From: an uncultured Oscillospiraceae bacterium
GTDB taxonomy: Bacteria; Bacillota; Clostridia; Oscillospirales; Ruminococcaceae
Direction of reading: 5' to 3'
Assembly: GCA_910586535.1 (NCBI GenBank)
Contig: CAJUHS010000001.1
Coordinates: forward strand, 124,396-188,395
Length of the DNA stretch: 64,000 nt
The notes beneath the pieces are model-generated. The model saw nothing but the letters and a program-made list of their open reading frames with translations, did not search any database and was not told the origin of the DNA. Positions 1-7,818 of this stretch are shown here, one piece after another. A program made the translations under genes and the position numbers. Each line of letters starts with the position of its first letter. The first letter of the stretch is position 1.

Positions 1-30
1 AGGTCGCCCTAAATTACCCTTTTATTTAAC

Positions 31-59
31 TTGACAAATCCGTAAATCTGTATTATAAT
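31..59 (+). promoter_or_regulatory. Perfect sigma-A promoter of the serine recombinase
   Basis: TTGACA (31-36) and TATAAT (54-59) are both exact consensus hexamers separated by exactly 17 bases. The predicted start of transcription near 66 lies about 22 bases before the recombinase start codon. A perfect consensus promoter is unusual for a recombinase, which is normally kept quiet, unless a repressor encoded to the left controls it. Confidence 0.85.
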
Positions 60-88
60 TTTCTAAATCAGAATAAAGGGGTGAGCAA

Positions 89-1615
89 ATGAATATTGCC
101 GCATACTGCCGCGTTTCTACAGACAAAGAAGATCAGCTCAACAGCCTTGAAGCGCAGAAAAAATTTTTTACGGAATATACACAAAACAACAGGCATAACC
201 TTATAGGCCTTTACGCCGACGAGGGAATTTCCGGTACAAAAATCAAGAACCGTACCGAATTTCAGCGGCTTATGCGCGACGCTCAAAAGGGACTGTTTGA
301 AATGGTCGTTGTCAAGGATATCTCCCGTTTTGCAAGAAATACGGTTGATTTTCTCCAGAGCATACGTCAGCTGAAAGCTCTTAATATTGAGACCGTTTTC
401 CTTACTGCAAATCAAACTGTTCTCGGCAATTCCGAGTTTATTCTTACTATTTTCGGCGCGCTCGCACAAGAGGAATCTGCCAACACCTCAAAACGTATAA
501 AATTCGGCAAGAAGATCAACGCTGAAAAGGGACGTGTTCCTAATCTTATCTTTGGATATGATAAGATTCCGGGTGACTACTTTAATCTTGCCATAAATGA
601 GAATGAAGCAAATATTGTTCGGGAAATTTTTAATTTGTACACTGCCGAAGACCTTGGCGCACTAAGGATAGCAAACCTCCTCAATGAACGCGGCATAAAA
701 ACCAAACGCGGCTGCAATTGGACGCAAAATGCTGTTTCAAGAATACTGACAAATAAAATTTATATTGGTCAAATTATCAACGGCAGAGAGGAAATTCAGG
801 ATTTTCTTACAAGCAAACGCCGCAAACGTGATGAATCCGATTGGTTTATAACCGAACGTCCCGAGCTTAAAATTATAGATAATACTGTTTTTGACCGAGC
901 GCAGATAATTATGAGCAAGCGAAAAAATGATTTTTCTGTCAACCACGAGCGAAGCAGCAGCAAACACTTGTTCAGCACACTTATCAAGTGTAAGGAATGC
1001 GGGCGTTCTTTCCGCAGGACTGTCTATAAAGGTAAAGGACGCTGGGTTTGCAGCATCCGAAACATCAGCGGAACAACTGCCTGTTCAAATGCCATAATCC
1101 TTGACGAAGATATTCTTTTGGAAAAGCTTCAGGAATATTTCTCGGAAGTAATAAAAAATAAAACAGCCATGATTAAAAATATTGCTGCCGAATTTGAGCG
1201 GGTCTATAGGACTAAAAACGACAATGAAGCTTACGGCGCTGACCTAAACGAAAAAAAAGCCGCTCTTGAAAAAAAGCGGCAGAAGTATATGGATATGTAT
1301 GTTGACGAAATTATTTCCCGCACGGAACTTAATGAAAAAGTCAAAGCAATTGATCTGAAGCTCGAAAAGGTAAAAAGCGAACTTACGATAACCGAATACA
1401 ACCTGAATCGCAGTGATTTGCTTGAAAATATCCTACGACAAACCTTTGACAGTATCGAAAACATCACTGACATATCCTCCATGACAAACTCGGACATGAA
1501 AAAAATCATAAACAGAATCGAAGTTGACAAAACAGGACAAATTGACATTTTCCTTAATATTTTCGGAGAAATAGGGATTGATGAACAATTTCTAATTTGC
1601 GACAACCATACATAA
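89..1615 (+). CDS. Large serine recombinase (site-specific integrase)
   Basis: This 508-residue protein should catalyse site-specific DNA integration or excision through a 5'-phosphoserine intermediate. The N-terminal resolvase domain (about 1-145) begins AAYCRVSTDKED with the catalytic Ser at residue 10, followed by the DISRFARN arginine region. A recombinase DNA-binding domain spans about 165-270, a Cys4 zinc ribbon (CKECGRSF, then single Cys residues) about 298-335, and a coiled coil about 355-440, which is the full domain order of large serine integrases. The start follows AAAGGGGTGAG. It is the leftmost gene, so the element it belongs to probably lies to the left. No attachment site can be defined from this side alone. 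Confidence 0.93.
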   Translation: MNIAAYCRVSTDKEDQLNSLEAQKKFFTEYTQNNRHNLIGLYADEGISGTKIKNRTEFQRLMRDAQKGLFEMVVVKDISRFARNTVDFLQSIRQLKALNIETVFLTANQTVLGNSEFILTIFGALAQEESANTSKRIKFGKKINAEKGRVPNLIFGYDKIPGDYFNLAINENEANIVREIFNLYTAEDLGALRIANLLNERGIKTKRGCNWTQNAVSRILTNKIYIGQIINGREEIQDFLTSKRRKRDESDWFITERPELKIIDNTVFDRAQIIMSKRKNDFSVNHERSSSKHLFSTLIKCKECGRSFRRTVYKGKGRWVCSIRNISGTTACSNAIILDEDILLEKLQEYFSEVIKNKTAMIKNIAAEFERVYRTKNDNEAYGADLNEKKAALEKKRQKYMDMYVDEIISRTELNEKVKAIDLKLEKVKSELTITEYNLNRSDLLENILRQTFDSIENITDISSMTNSDMKKIINRIEVDKTGQIDIFLNIFGEIGIDEQFLICDNHT

Positions 1616-1754
1616 AGACATAACTGAAAAACTTCCCGTCATATGTCCGCAAATGTACCCTGCCGTTAAAGAAATTTTGGAAATAAACAAGCAGGAACGC
1701 CACATTCGCGGGGGTATGGCGACAAAACACAAATACGAGGAACAAAAACAATAA
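1581..1754 (+). pseudogene. Small ORF overlapping the recombinase end, broken by one stop
   Basis: An ATG at 1581 sits behind GGAGAAATAGGG inside the last recombinase codons, in the +1 frame. After four codons it meets TAA (1593-1595). The same frame then stays open for 52 codons to TAA at 1752-1754, with protein-like content: charged residues, then ERHIRGGMATKHKY near the C-terminus. Reading through the single stop gives a 57-codon product typical in size of small accessory proteins of integrated elements. I do not recognise the family with certainty. The alternative is a shorter real gene starting at ATG 1653 (33 residues), but that has no ribosome binding site. Confidence 0.5.
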
Positions 1755-1762
1755 ATAAAAAC

Positions 1763-1793
1763 AGCGCGGCTGCCTTTAGAAGGCATTCGCGCT
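1763..1793 (+). terminator. Stem-loop after the recombinase
   Basis: AGCGCG (1763-1768) pairs with CGCGCT (1788-1793), and an inner GCTGCCTT/AAGGCA stem extends it. It follows the small ORF by 8 bases. The downstream T-run is short, so termination strength is uncertain. Confidence 0.5.
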
Positions 1794-1814
1794 ATTATTC
1801 TGCATATAGAAAAA

Positions 1815-1834
1815 CTGCATGAAAAAACATGCAG
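1815..1834 (-). terminator. Terminator of the LacI-linked ABC operon
   Basis: CTGCATG (1815-1821) and CATGCAG (1828-1834) form a perfect 7-bp stem with an A6/T6 loop. On the minus strand it is followed by TTTTT (1814-1810), giving a rho-independent terminator 33 bases past the permease stop. Confidence 0.75.
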
Positions 1835-1867
1835 CTTTTCTGAAAGGAAAATCGAATTGAAAAGATT

Positions 1868-2758
1868 TTACTCTTTAACGCCGCCGAGAGCAACGCCCTC
1901 AACAATAAATTTCGAGAAAATCAGATAAACAATTACTACAGGAACAATAGATAGCATGATCGCAGCATATTTCGCACCGAAGTCAGCCAGCTTATCATTG
2001 GAAAGAATCGTATTTACCATCATAGGTAACGTCATCTGACTCTTGTTTCTTGAAATCAGAATCATGGAAGGCATATAGTAGTTATTCCAGTTAGAAACGA
2101 ACGCAAATATTGCCTGTACCGCAAATGCTGGCTTCATCATAGGAATAGCAATCGTAAAGAATGTTCTGTACTCTCCGCAGCCGTCAATTCTGGCAGCTTC
2201 GACTATCTCAAGCGGGAACGTTGACTTCATGGATTGCCTCATAAAGAAGACTATTGCCGGAGCAGCTATAGCGGGAAGGATAAGAGGAATATAGGAGTCC
2301 GTCAGACCGATCTTAGCCATAAACTGATAGAAACCAACAGATGTTACCTGAACCGGGATCATCATTACCGCAAGAATAAACGTATAGGCAGCGTTCTTAA
2401 GCTTGAAGTCATAAACAACTATGCCGTAAGCGGTCATTCCCGAGAAAAGAACTGTCAAAAACGTTGTGGACAATGCAATAATACCGCTGTTGACATAACC
2501 CGTCAGTGCATTGTACTCTACCTTGCCTGTCGATGTCCAATCCTGGAGGGTTCCAATATTCTTAAAGAGATTCAGACCGGGAATAAGCGAAACGCCGTTG
2601 CTCGTAATGTCCTGACCGGCACGTGTGGAGTTTACAATAAGTATGTAAAGAGGCAGAATACTCACAACGCAAATTATAACTATAATAGCCGTAATAATAA
2701 TATCCTTGGCTCTGAGGGAACCGATTTTAGCCTTTTCTTTTGACATAGAAACACTCAT
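1868..2758 (-). CDS. Carbohydrate ABC transporter permease, MalG/UgpE type
   Basis: This is an inner-membrane subunit of a sugar importer (CUT1 type) with about six membrane segments. The EAA loop that contacts the ATPase reads EAARIDGCGEYRTFFTIAIP at about residues 190-210. The ATG at 2758 has a GGGGAGG site nine bases upstream. A second ATG at 2764 is only three bases from it, so 2758 is preferred (296 residues). It is the last gene of lacI-SBP-permease-permease. No ATPase is encoded in the operon, so a shared MsmK-type ATPase elsewhere is inferred. Confidence 0.9.
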   Translation of the reverse strand: MSVSMSKEKAKIGSLRAKDIIITAIIVIICVVSILPLYILIVNSTRAGQDITSNGVSLIPGLNLFKNIGTLQDWTSTGKVEYNALTGYVNSGIIALSTTFLTVLFSGMTAYGIVVYDFKLKNAAYTFILAVMMIPVQVTSVGFYQFMAKIGLTDSYIPLILPAIAAPAIVFFMRQSMKSTFPLEIVEAARIDGCGEYRTFFTIAIPMMKPAFAVQAIFAFVSNWNNYYMPSMILISRNKSQMTLPMMVNTILSNDKLADFGAKYAAIMLSIVPVVIVYLIFSKFIVEGVALGGVKE

Positions 2759-2777
2759 AATCATAAACCTCCCCTAA

Positions 2778-3797
2778 TTACAGCAATTTATTTTGCTTTT
2801 TGCGCTTCAAATGCTTCTGATCCTTGTCTCTGTTCATTTTAAACGCAAATGCCCCAAGAATAGCCGTCAGAATAAACAACAGAACCGAAGCCGCAGCCGA
2901 GTAACCGTAGTTCGGGCTTATCGCGCTGTGGAAATGGTTGTAGATGTATACCGCAACTGTTTCAACGTGCTTGGTAATCTGAGTGCCGTTCTTATAGAGA
3001 TAAGGCATATCAAACATCTGTAGACCGCCGATCATTGACGTAACAACCGTATAGAGCAGAATCGGTCTGAGAAGCGGAAGGGTTATCCTGAAAAACTGCT
3101 GGGTCATTGTAGCGCCGTCGATACTTGCAGCTTCAAAAAACGAACCGTTAATTCCCATGATACCGGACATCAGCATGATAGTGGTATTTCCGTACCACAT
3201 CCATGTCTGTATGATCATGATCATAACTCTTGACTGAGATACGCCGGTTACAAAGGGAATAGGATCGTGAATCCAGCCCCACTTAAGGAGCAGATTGTTG
3301 ATAGCACCGAACTCGGTTCCCGAAAACAGCATTACAAAAAGCGCTGCTGAAGACGCGGCTGTAATAATGTTCGGCAGATACATAAGTATCTTGTAAACGC
3401 TTTTGCCCTTTATCTTCAGGAGAGAATTTGTAAACCATGCGGCAAGAACAAGTGAAATTAATATCTGCGGAATAAAGTTGCCGACCCAAAGCATAATGGT
3501 GTTGCCCATAACTCTCTTGAAATCGCCGTTAGCCGCTCTCCATGCACGTCCGCCTTTATTGCCGGCATTATCACCGTGCGAAATCGTCGCATTTTCACCT
3601 ATCATCAAAGCTTTAAAGTTGTCCATACCGACAAACTCAGTCTGAGTGGTACCGTTGCTCTGGGTACTTAAATAAAATGTGTTAAACAAAGGATATATCT
3701 GAAAAACGATATATATAACAAAAAACGGAAGTATAAACAAGTATCCGTACTTTGCATAACTTATAGAGCGAACTCTTTTGCCTGAAGTATTTGCCAT
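2778..3797 (-). CDS. Sugar ABC transporter permease, MalF/UgpA type
   Basis: This 339-residue integral membrane protein is the partner permease of the downstream MalG-type subunit. The cytoplasmic EAA motif EAASIDGATMTQQFFRITLP sits at about residues 220-240, and six hydrophobic spans are visible. Residues 80-105 form a long polar loop (GENATISHGDNAGNKGGRAW) that is larger than in minimal relatives. The gene lies 103 bases behind the binding-protein gene, from which a strong stem-loop separates it, and 19 bases before the next permease. Confidence 0.9.
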   Translation of the reverse strand: MANTSGKRVRSISYAKYGYLFILPFFVIYIVFQIYPLFNTFYLSTQSNGTTQTEFVGMDNFKALMIGENATISHGDNAGNKGGRAWRAANGDFKRVMGNTIMLWVGNFIPQILISLVLAAWFTNSLLKIKGKSVYKILMYLPNIITAASSAALFVMLFSGTEFGAINNLLLKWGWIHDPIPFVTGVSQSRVMIMIIQTWMWYGNTTIMLMSGIMGINGSFFEAASIDGATMTQQFFRITLPLLRPILLYTVVTSMIGGLQMFDMPYLYKNGTQITKHVETVAVYIYNHFHSAISPNYGYSAAASVLLFILTAILGAFAFKMNRDKDQKHLKRKKQNKLL

Positions 3798-3841
3798 AAA
3801 AATTCTCTCCTCAACATAAAGTATAGCGCTTATTTACATCT

Positions 3842-3868
3842 GTGGGGCAGGCAATACGCCTGCCCCAC
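3842..3868 (-). terminator. Intra-operon stem-loop between binding protein and permeases
   Basis: GTGGGGCAGGC (3842-3852) pairs perfectly with GCCTGCCCCAC (3858-3868) around a five-base loop. No T-run follows on the minus strand. Such hairpins between a binding-protein gene and its permeases commonly protect the upstream mRNA or cause partial termination, so more binding protein than permease is made; that role is inferred here. Confidence 0.65.
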
Positions 3869-3900
3869 GAGACATAAAAGCTTTAGGTTTTAACTCTCAA

Positions 3901-5358
3901 TCAATCAAAGTTAGAGTAATCGAGGTTAGGAAGAGAGCCTGCAACGTTATCAACAAACGCGTCAACTGTAGCGTCAACAGAATCGTATGTTCCTCTGCAG
4001 TATTCTGTTACAGTAGTATTGAACGCCTGCTTGATAGTATTGTCGTACTCTGTGATACCGCCTGCCATGTTGATGCCGTCAGCAACGGTATTGAGAACCT
4101 CAAAGTGGTTCTGTCCACCGAGAACGCCGAGACCTGCGTAAGAGGGAATAACCTCTGCCATAGCAGCCTTGTTGGAAACGTACTCGCCCTTGAAGTCAGC
4201 GTAAGCCTTAGCGCCGTCCTTGTTGGTTGTAAAGTAAGAGATAAATTCCTTAGCAAGCTCGGGGTTGTTGCATCTGTTAGCAACTGTAGCCCATGTACCG
4301 CCCCAGTAGAAAGGCTGAGGACCAACTACAACGTTCCACTTGCCGTATGTAGCTCCGCCTTCGCCGCCGGCAGCCTGTGTGAGGATAGAATCACCGAAGC
4401 CCCATGTGGATACGAAGTAACCCATTGTCTTATCGGTCTGGCCTGCGGAATACCAGTCGGTGCTCCACTGATCGAGATCCTTGATAACGTAGCCGTTGTC
4501 GTACATATTCTTAGCGAAGTCGATGTAACCCTTTGCGCTGTCGTCAAGAGAAAGCTTGCCGTCAACAACCCAAGGAGTGCTTCTGCCTGCGGAGAATACC
4601 TGCCATACGCCGCCCATTGTGGTTGCAAGAGCAGTCTGACCGCCGGAAGCCTCGCCAACCTTCTTAGCTGTATCAAGGAACTTATCCCAGTCGGAAACGA
4701 GAGCCTGCATCTCTTCGGGAGTCTTAACGCCGAGATATGTCTCAGCAAGGTCTGTTCTGTAGCAGAATCCGCCTGCAGCAGCCTGCCAGGAAAGACCCTT
4801 CTGAACGCCGCTCGTAGACTTGCCGATCTCAAGTGTATAGCCGTAGAGATCGCTGTAATCGCTGTCGGAGAATCCTATATCGGAGAGAGCCTTTGTACCC
4901 TTGTCAGCGCTGTCATCGTTGATATACTTGAGCGCCCAGTCAGCCTCTACGAACATGATGTCAGCATCGTTGTTTGCGTCACTGAGGTAGTTGTCGTAGT
5001 TCTCAGCAGCGTCGCCGCCGCCGCATCCGAAGCTCTGTACGTTGAACTCGTCAGCAGTATGATCGGTGTTAGCGCAGAAGTTTTCAATCATAGGATTGAT
5101 ATCGTCTGTGTTCCAGCAGAGAACAGTCAGCTTGCTGCCGTCAGCATTGTCGCCGGAAGCAGCGCCTGTGTCACCGTTATCTCCGTTGTCAGCAGCGCCT
5201 GCGTCGCCGCCGTCAGTTGCTGCACCTGCGTCGTCACCGGCAGCAGTTGTTGCATCGCCGCCATCATTAGCGGGCGTATCGCTGTTACAGCCTGCAAGCA
5301 TGGTTCCAGCACATGCGAGAGCTGCGAGAAGAGCGATGTTTTTCTTGAAATTCTTCAT
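3901..5358 (-). CDS. Sugar-binding lipoprotein of ABC importer (SBP family 1)
   Basis: This is a 485-residue extracellular solute-binding protein. A lipoprotein signal peptide ends in LAGC with the lipidated Cys at residue 24, and a Gly/Ala/Asp-rich linker (about 27-72, many GDAG repeats) tethers the binding domain to the membrane. The remainder (about 75-485) has the two-lobed family 1 pattern, with many Trp/Tyr residues expected for sugar stacking. It starts behind AAGGAGG. A possible internal promoter (TTGCCG, 17 bases, TTATAT) lies in the lacI end and spacer. The sugar cannot be read from sequence. Confidence 0.92.
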   Translation of the reverse strand: MKNFKKNIALLAALACAGTMLAGCNSDTPANDGGDATTAAGDDAGAATDGGDAGAADNGDNGDTGAASGDNADGSKLTVLCWNTDDINPMIENFCANTDHTADEFNVQSFGCGGGDAAENYDNYLSDANNDADIMFVEADWALKYINDDSADKGTKALSDIGFSDSDYSDLYGYTLEIGKSTSGVQKGLSWQAAAGGFCYRTDLAETYLGVKTPEEMQALVSDWDKFLDTAKKVGEASGGQTALATTMGGVWQVFSAGRSTPWVVDGKLSLDDSAKGYIDFAKNMYDNGYVIKDLDQWSTDWYSAGQTDKTMGYFVSTWGFGDSILTQAAGGEGGATYGKWNVVVGPQPFYWGGTWATVANRCNNPELAKEFISYFTTNKDGAKAYADFKGEYVSNKAAMAEVIPSYAGLGVLGGQNHFEVLNTVADGINMAGGITEYDNTIKQAFNTTVTEYCRGTYDSVDATVDAFVDNVAGSLPNLDYSNFD

Positions 5359-5414
5359 TTGGTTTTCCTCCTTAAAAATATATTATATTATAAAAATATA
5401 ATAACATGGTTTCG

Positions 5415-6431
5415 TCATCGGCAAATATCTTTGACCGACGACCCTTCTTTGAGACAACCGTCAACCATTAATGCAGGCGAGTCGGCAGCTATCTCTTTTT
5501 TTATCAGCGCGATAAGCTGTGAAGCAGCCGCGGCGCCTATCCTGTCCGAATCCTGCCAGAAAGTCGTAAGCTTCGGGTTAAGGAACGAGGAAAGGATTAT
5601 GCCGTCGTACCCCATAACGGAAATATCCCCGGGAACGCTCTTGCCGAGCTTTTCAAACGCCGACAGCGCACCGATCGCCGAAAAATCGTCCGGCAGGATA
5701 ACGCACGTTGGCGGATCGTCAAGCTCCAAAAGCTGTTCCGACAGCTTTTCCGTTGACACCGGGTCGTGATACCTGCCCTGCAGCAGATAATCGCTTCTGA
5801 CATTTATATTCAGGCTCTCCAAGGTATCCCTGTAGCTTTTTATCCTAATAGAAGTCACGCTTGAAGTTTCGCCGTAAATATACGCAATTTTTCTGTGTCC
5901 CATTGAATAGGCGTGCTCCACAAGAATTCTCATGCCCGATTCGTTATTGGAAAGCACTGCGGGACTGTTAGGGCTTTCATAGTCAATAGTTACCGTCGGT
6001 ACGGAGCTTTCCAGCAGTTCCGTTACCTCGGCGTCCTCAAAATTGTCAGCGCAGACGATAACAGCGCCGTCCACGTTCCTGCATACGCAGTGTTCGTAGT
6101 AAGTCATCCTGTTGCCGCCAATCTGACGGCTGATAAAAGTAATATCGTATCCGTTAGCTTCCGCTTCGTTTTTAAAGCCGTTCAGCACAGCGGCAAAGTG
6201 GCTGTGGGTGATACCCCTCTGAGCCTGTTCCGCAAAAAGCACTCCAAGATTGTATGTACGGTTGGTCTTAAGAGCCCTCGCCTGCGAATTCGGAAGATAT
6301 CCGAGCTTCTTGGCGGTCTCGCGAATCATCGCCTTTGTTGATTCGCTTACATCCTTGTGATCATTGAGTGCCTTGCTGACCGTCGCGATAGAAACGCCGC
6401 AGACGGAAGCAATGTCCTTAATAGAAACCAT
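5415..6431 (-). CDS. LacI-family transcriptional regulator
   Basis: This 338-residue repressor begins with a classic LacI helix-turn-helix (VSIKDIASVCGVSIATVSKA, residues 2-21) and a hinge helix around 48-58, followed by a periplasmic-binding-protein-like effector domain. It is the first gene of the sugar import operon, 56 bases before the binding-protein gene. An AAACGTTT site just downstream of its own promoter and a second TTAAACGTTTAA palindrome about 235 bases further upstream suggest autoregulation and control of the operon in response to the imported sugar. Confidence 0.93.
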   Translation of the reverse strand: MVSIKDIASVCGVSIATVSKALNDHKDVSESTKAMIRETAKKLGYLPNSQARALKTNRTYNLGVLFAEQAQRGITHSHFAAVLNGFKNEAEANGYDITFISRQIGGNRMTYYEHCVCRNVDGAVIVCADNFEDAEVTELLESSVPTVTIDYESPNSPAVLSNNESGMRILVEHAYSMGHRKIAYIYGETSSVTSIRIKSYRDTLESLNINVRSDYLLQGRYHDPVSTEKLSEQLLELDDPPTCVILPDDFSAIGALSAFEKLGKSVPGDISVMGYDGIILSSFLNPKLTTFWQDSDRIGAAAASQLIALIKKEIAADSPALMVDGCLKEGSSVKDICR

Positions 6432-6480
6432 AACACAACTCCAGACCGCAAGATTATACGGCAGATATTTTCAAATATTT

Positions 6481-6488
6481 AAACGTTT
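6481..6488 (-). promoter_or_regulatory. LacI-type operator O1
   Basis: AAACGTTT with a central CpG, inside TTTAAACGTTTTC, matches the general half-site pattern of LacI-family operators. It lies about 10-17 bases downstream of the predicted transcription start of the lacI promoter, a position where bound repressor would block transcription. Confidence 0.6.
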
Positions 6489-6504
6489 TCGCCGCTTCGA
6501 TAAT

Positions 6505-6533
6505 AATATACAACTGATTTTGAAATATGTCAA
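6505..6533 (-). promoter_or_regulatory. Promoter of the lacI-ABC operon
   Basis: On the minus strand TTGACA (6533-6528) and TATATT (6510-6505) are separated by 17 bases. This promoter sits in the gene-free interval 6432-6759, which otherwise holds two LacI-like operators and a 16-bp inverted repeat. I see no RNA gene or coding sequence there. Confidence 0.75.
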
Positions 6534-6610
6534 TGGTTTTTGAAAATTATTAATTTAAAATAGTCTTTTTGCATAACATATTAAAAATTTTTTAGTATTT
6601 TTGACTATTG

Positions 6611-6710
6611 TTTTTTAGACAAAATATTAACAAGTTTTTTAATTATCTTTATTATTATGGTGAAAAACGACAACCCTTTTAAAAATACAAGCCGTATTTT
6701 GTCTAAAAAA
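6611..6710. repeat. Perfect 16-bp inverted repeat, arms 68 bp apart
   Basis: TTTTTTAGACAAAATA (6611-6626) is repeated as its exact reverse complement TATTTTGTCTAAAAAA (6695-6710). The AT-rich DNA between the arms has no gene. It may be a pair of regulator sites, a long-range hairpin, or the remnant of a small element. Confidence 0.7.
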
Positions 6711-6714
6711 TCAA

Positions 6715-6726
6715 TTAAACGTTTAA
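6715..6726. promoter_or_regulatory. LacI-type operator O2
   Basis: TTAAACGTTTAA is a perfect 12-bp palindrome with the same AAACGTTT core as the promoter-proximal site, 234 bases away. The spacing could permit DNA looping by a tetrameric or paired repressor, which is an inference. Confidence 0.55.
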
Positions 6727-6759
6727 GAAAAAAATTTATGCCGAAAAGAATAAAAAGCC

Positions 6760-7761
6760 TTACTCGCTGTCCACAAAACCAACCTTGCGGTACGCCTTCA
6801 ATACTGTCCTGCGGGACATTTTCAGCGCCTTTTCAGCGCCTTCCGTATAGCACTTTTTAAGGTACTCCCTGTCTTCCATAAGCCTTGCGTAATCCTCTCT
6901 TACAGGCTTTAGATTATCTGCCACCGCTTCGCCCACAGCAAGCTTGAAATCGCCGTAACCCTTGCCGGAGAACTCTTTTTCGATATCCCCAAATGACTTG
7001 CCCGTAACCGAAGAATATATGGTCATAAGGTTGTTTATGCCGTCCTTTCCCTCAGCAAAGCGCACCTCCGCCTCGCTGTCGGTAACAGCTCTCTTGAACT
7101 TGCGGATTATCACGTCCGGCTCGTCCAAGATATAGATACACGCATTCGGATTATCATCCGACTTGGACATCTTCTTCGCCGGTTCCTGCAAAGACATCAC
7201 CTTTGCGCCAGTCTCGCTGATAAACGGCTCGGGAACGGTGAAAAAGTCCCCGTACTTGCCGTTGAAACGCTGTGCAATGTTTCTCGCCAGCTCAACGTGC
7301 TGCTTCTGATCAACTCCCACGGGAACAAGATCGGCTTTATAGGCAAGGATATCAGCCGCCATAAGCACGGGATAGGTAAAAAGTCCCGCGTTAACGTCGT
7401 CGGGGTGCTTTGCGGACTTGTCTTTGAACTGAGTCATTCTGGTAAGCTCACCGTACTGTGTGGAGCAGGCAAGTATCCAGTTAAGCTCCGCATGGCTCCT
7501 GACATGGCTCTGAATGAACACTACCGAGCGTTCGGGATCTATACCGCAGGCAAGGAGCAGCGCATAGGACTGGAGGGTCTGCTGACGAAGCTTTGCGGGC
7601 TCCTGTCTGACGGTAATGGCGTGCATATCCACAATTGAGTAAATGCAGTCGTACTCGTCCTGCAAAGCCCCCCAGCGGGACACCGCGCCTATATAGTTTC
7701 CAAGGGTAAAGGTACCGGTCGGCTGTATTCCGCTGAAAATTATCTTCTTTCTTTCTTCCAT
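6760..7761 (-). CDS. trpS: Tryptophanyl-tRNA synthetase
   Basis: This class I aminoacyl-tRNA synthetase charges tRNA-Trp in the cytoplasm. The HIGH-equivalent PTGTFTLGNY lies at residues 14-23 and the KMSKS signature at 197-201. The length of 333 residues is normal for bacterial TrpS. It starts behind GGGAGGAC and follows the aminotransferase gene by 57 bases, so the two probably share a promoter. No T-box leader is present directly before it, so tryptophan control would have to act at the upstream promoter. Confidence 0.97.
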   Translation of the reverse strand: MEERKKIIFSGIQPTGTFTLGNYIGAVSRWGALQDEYDCIYSIVDMHAITVRQEPAKLRQQTLQSYALLLACGIDPERSVVFIQSHVRSHAELNWILACSTQYGELTRMTQFKDKSAKHPDDVNAGLFTYPVLMAADILAYKADLVPVGVDQKQHVELARNIAQRFNGKYGDFFTVPEPFISETGAKVMSLQEPAKKMSKSDDNPNACIYILDEPDVIIRKFKRAVTDSEAEVRFAEGKDGINNLMTIYSSVTGKSFGDIEKEFSGKGYGDFKLAVGEAVADNLKPVREDYARLMEDREYLKKCYTEGAEKALKMSRRTVLKAYRKVGFVDSE

Positions 7762-7818
7762 AATGTAAAGTCCTCCCGAATAAAATTTCTATCTCAAGCT
7801 TCCCGCTATTAAGTCTTT

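Noticed and set aside
4105..5769. Long open frame (554 codons) on the plus strand opposite the sugar-binding lipoprotein and lacI
   Set aside because: It is antisense to two clearly recognised genes, has no ribosome site and encodes Val/Ser/Cys-rich sequence without known motifs. It is explained by the GC-rich third positions of the Ala/Gly/Asp-rich gene opposite.
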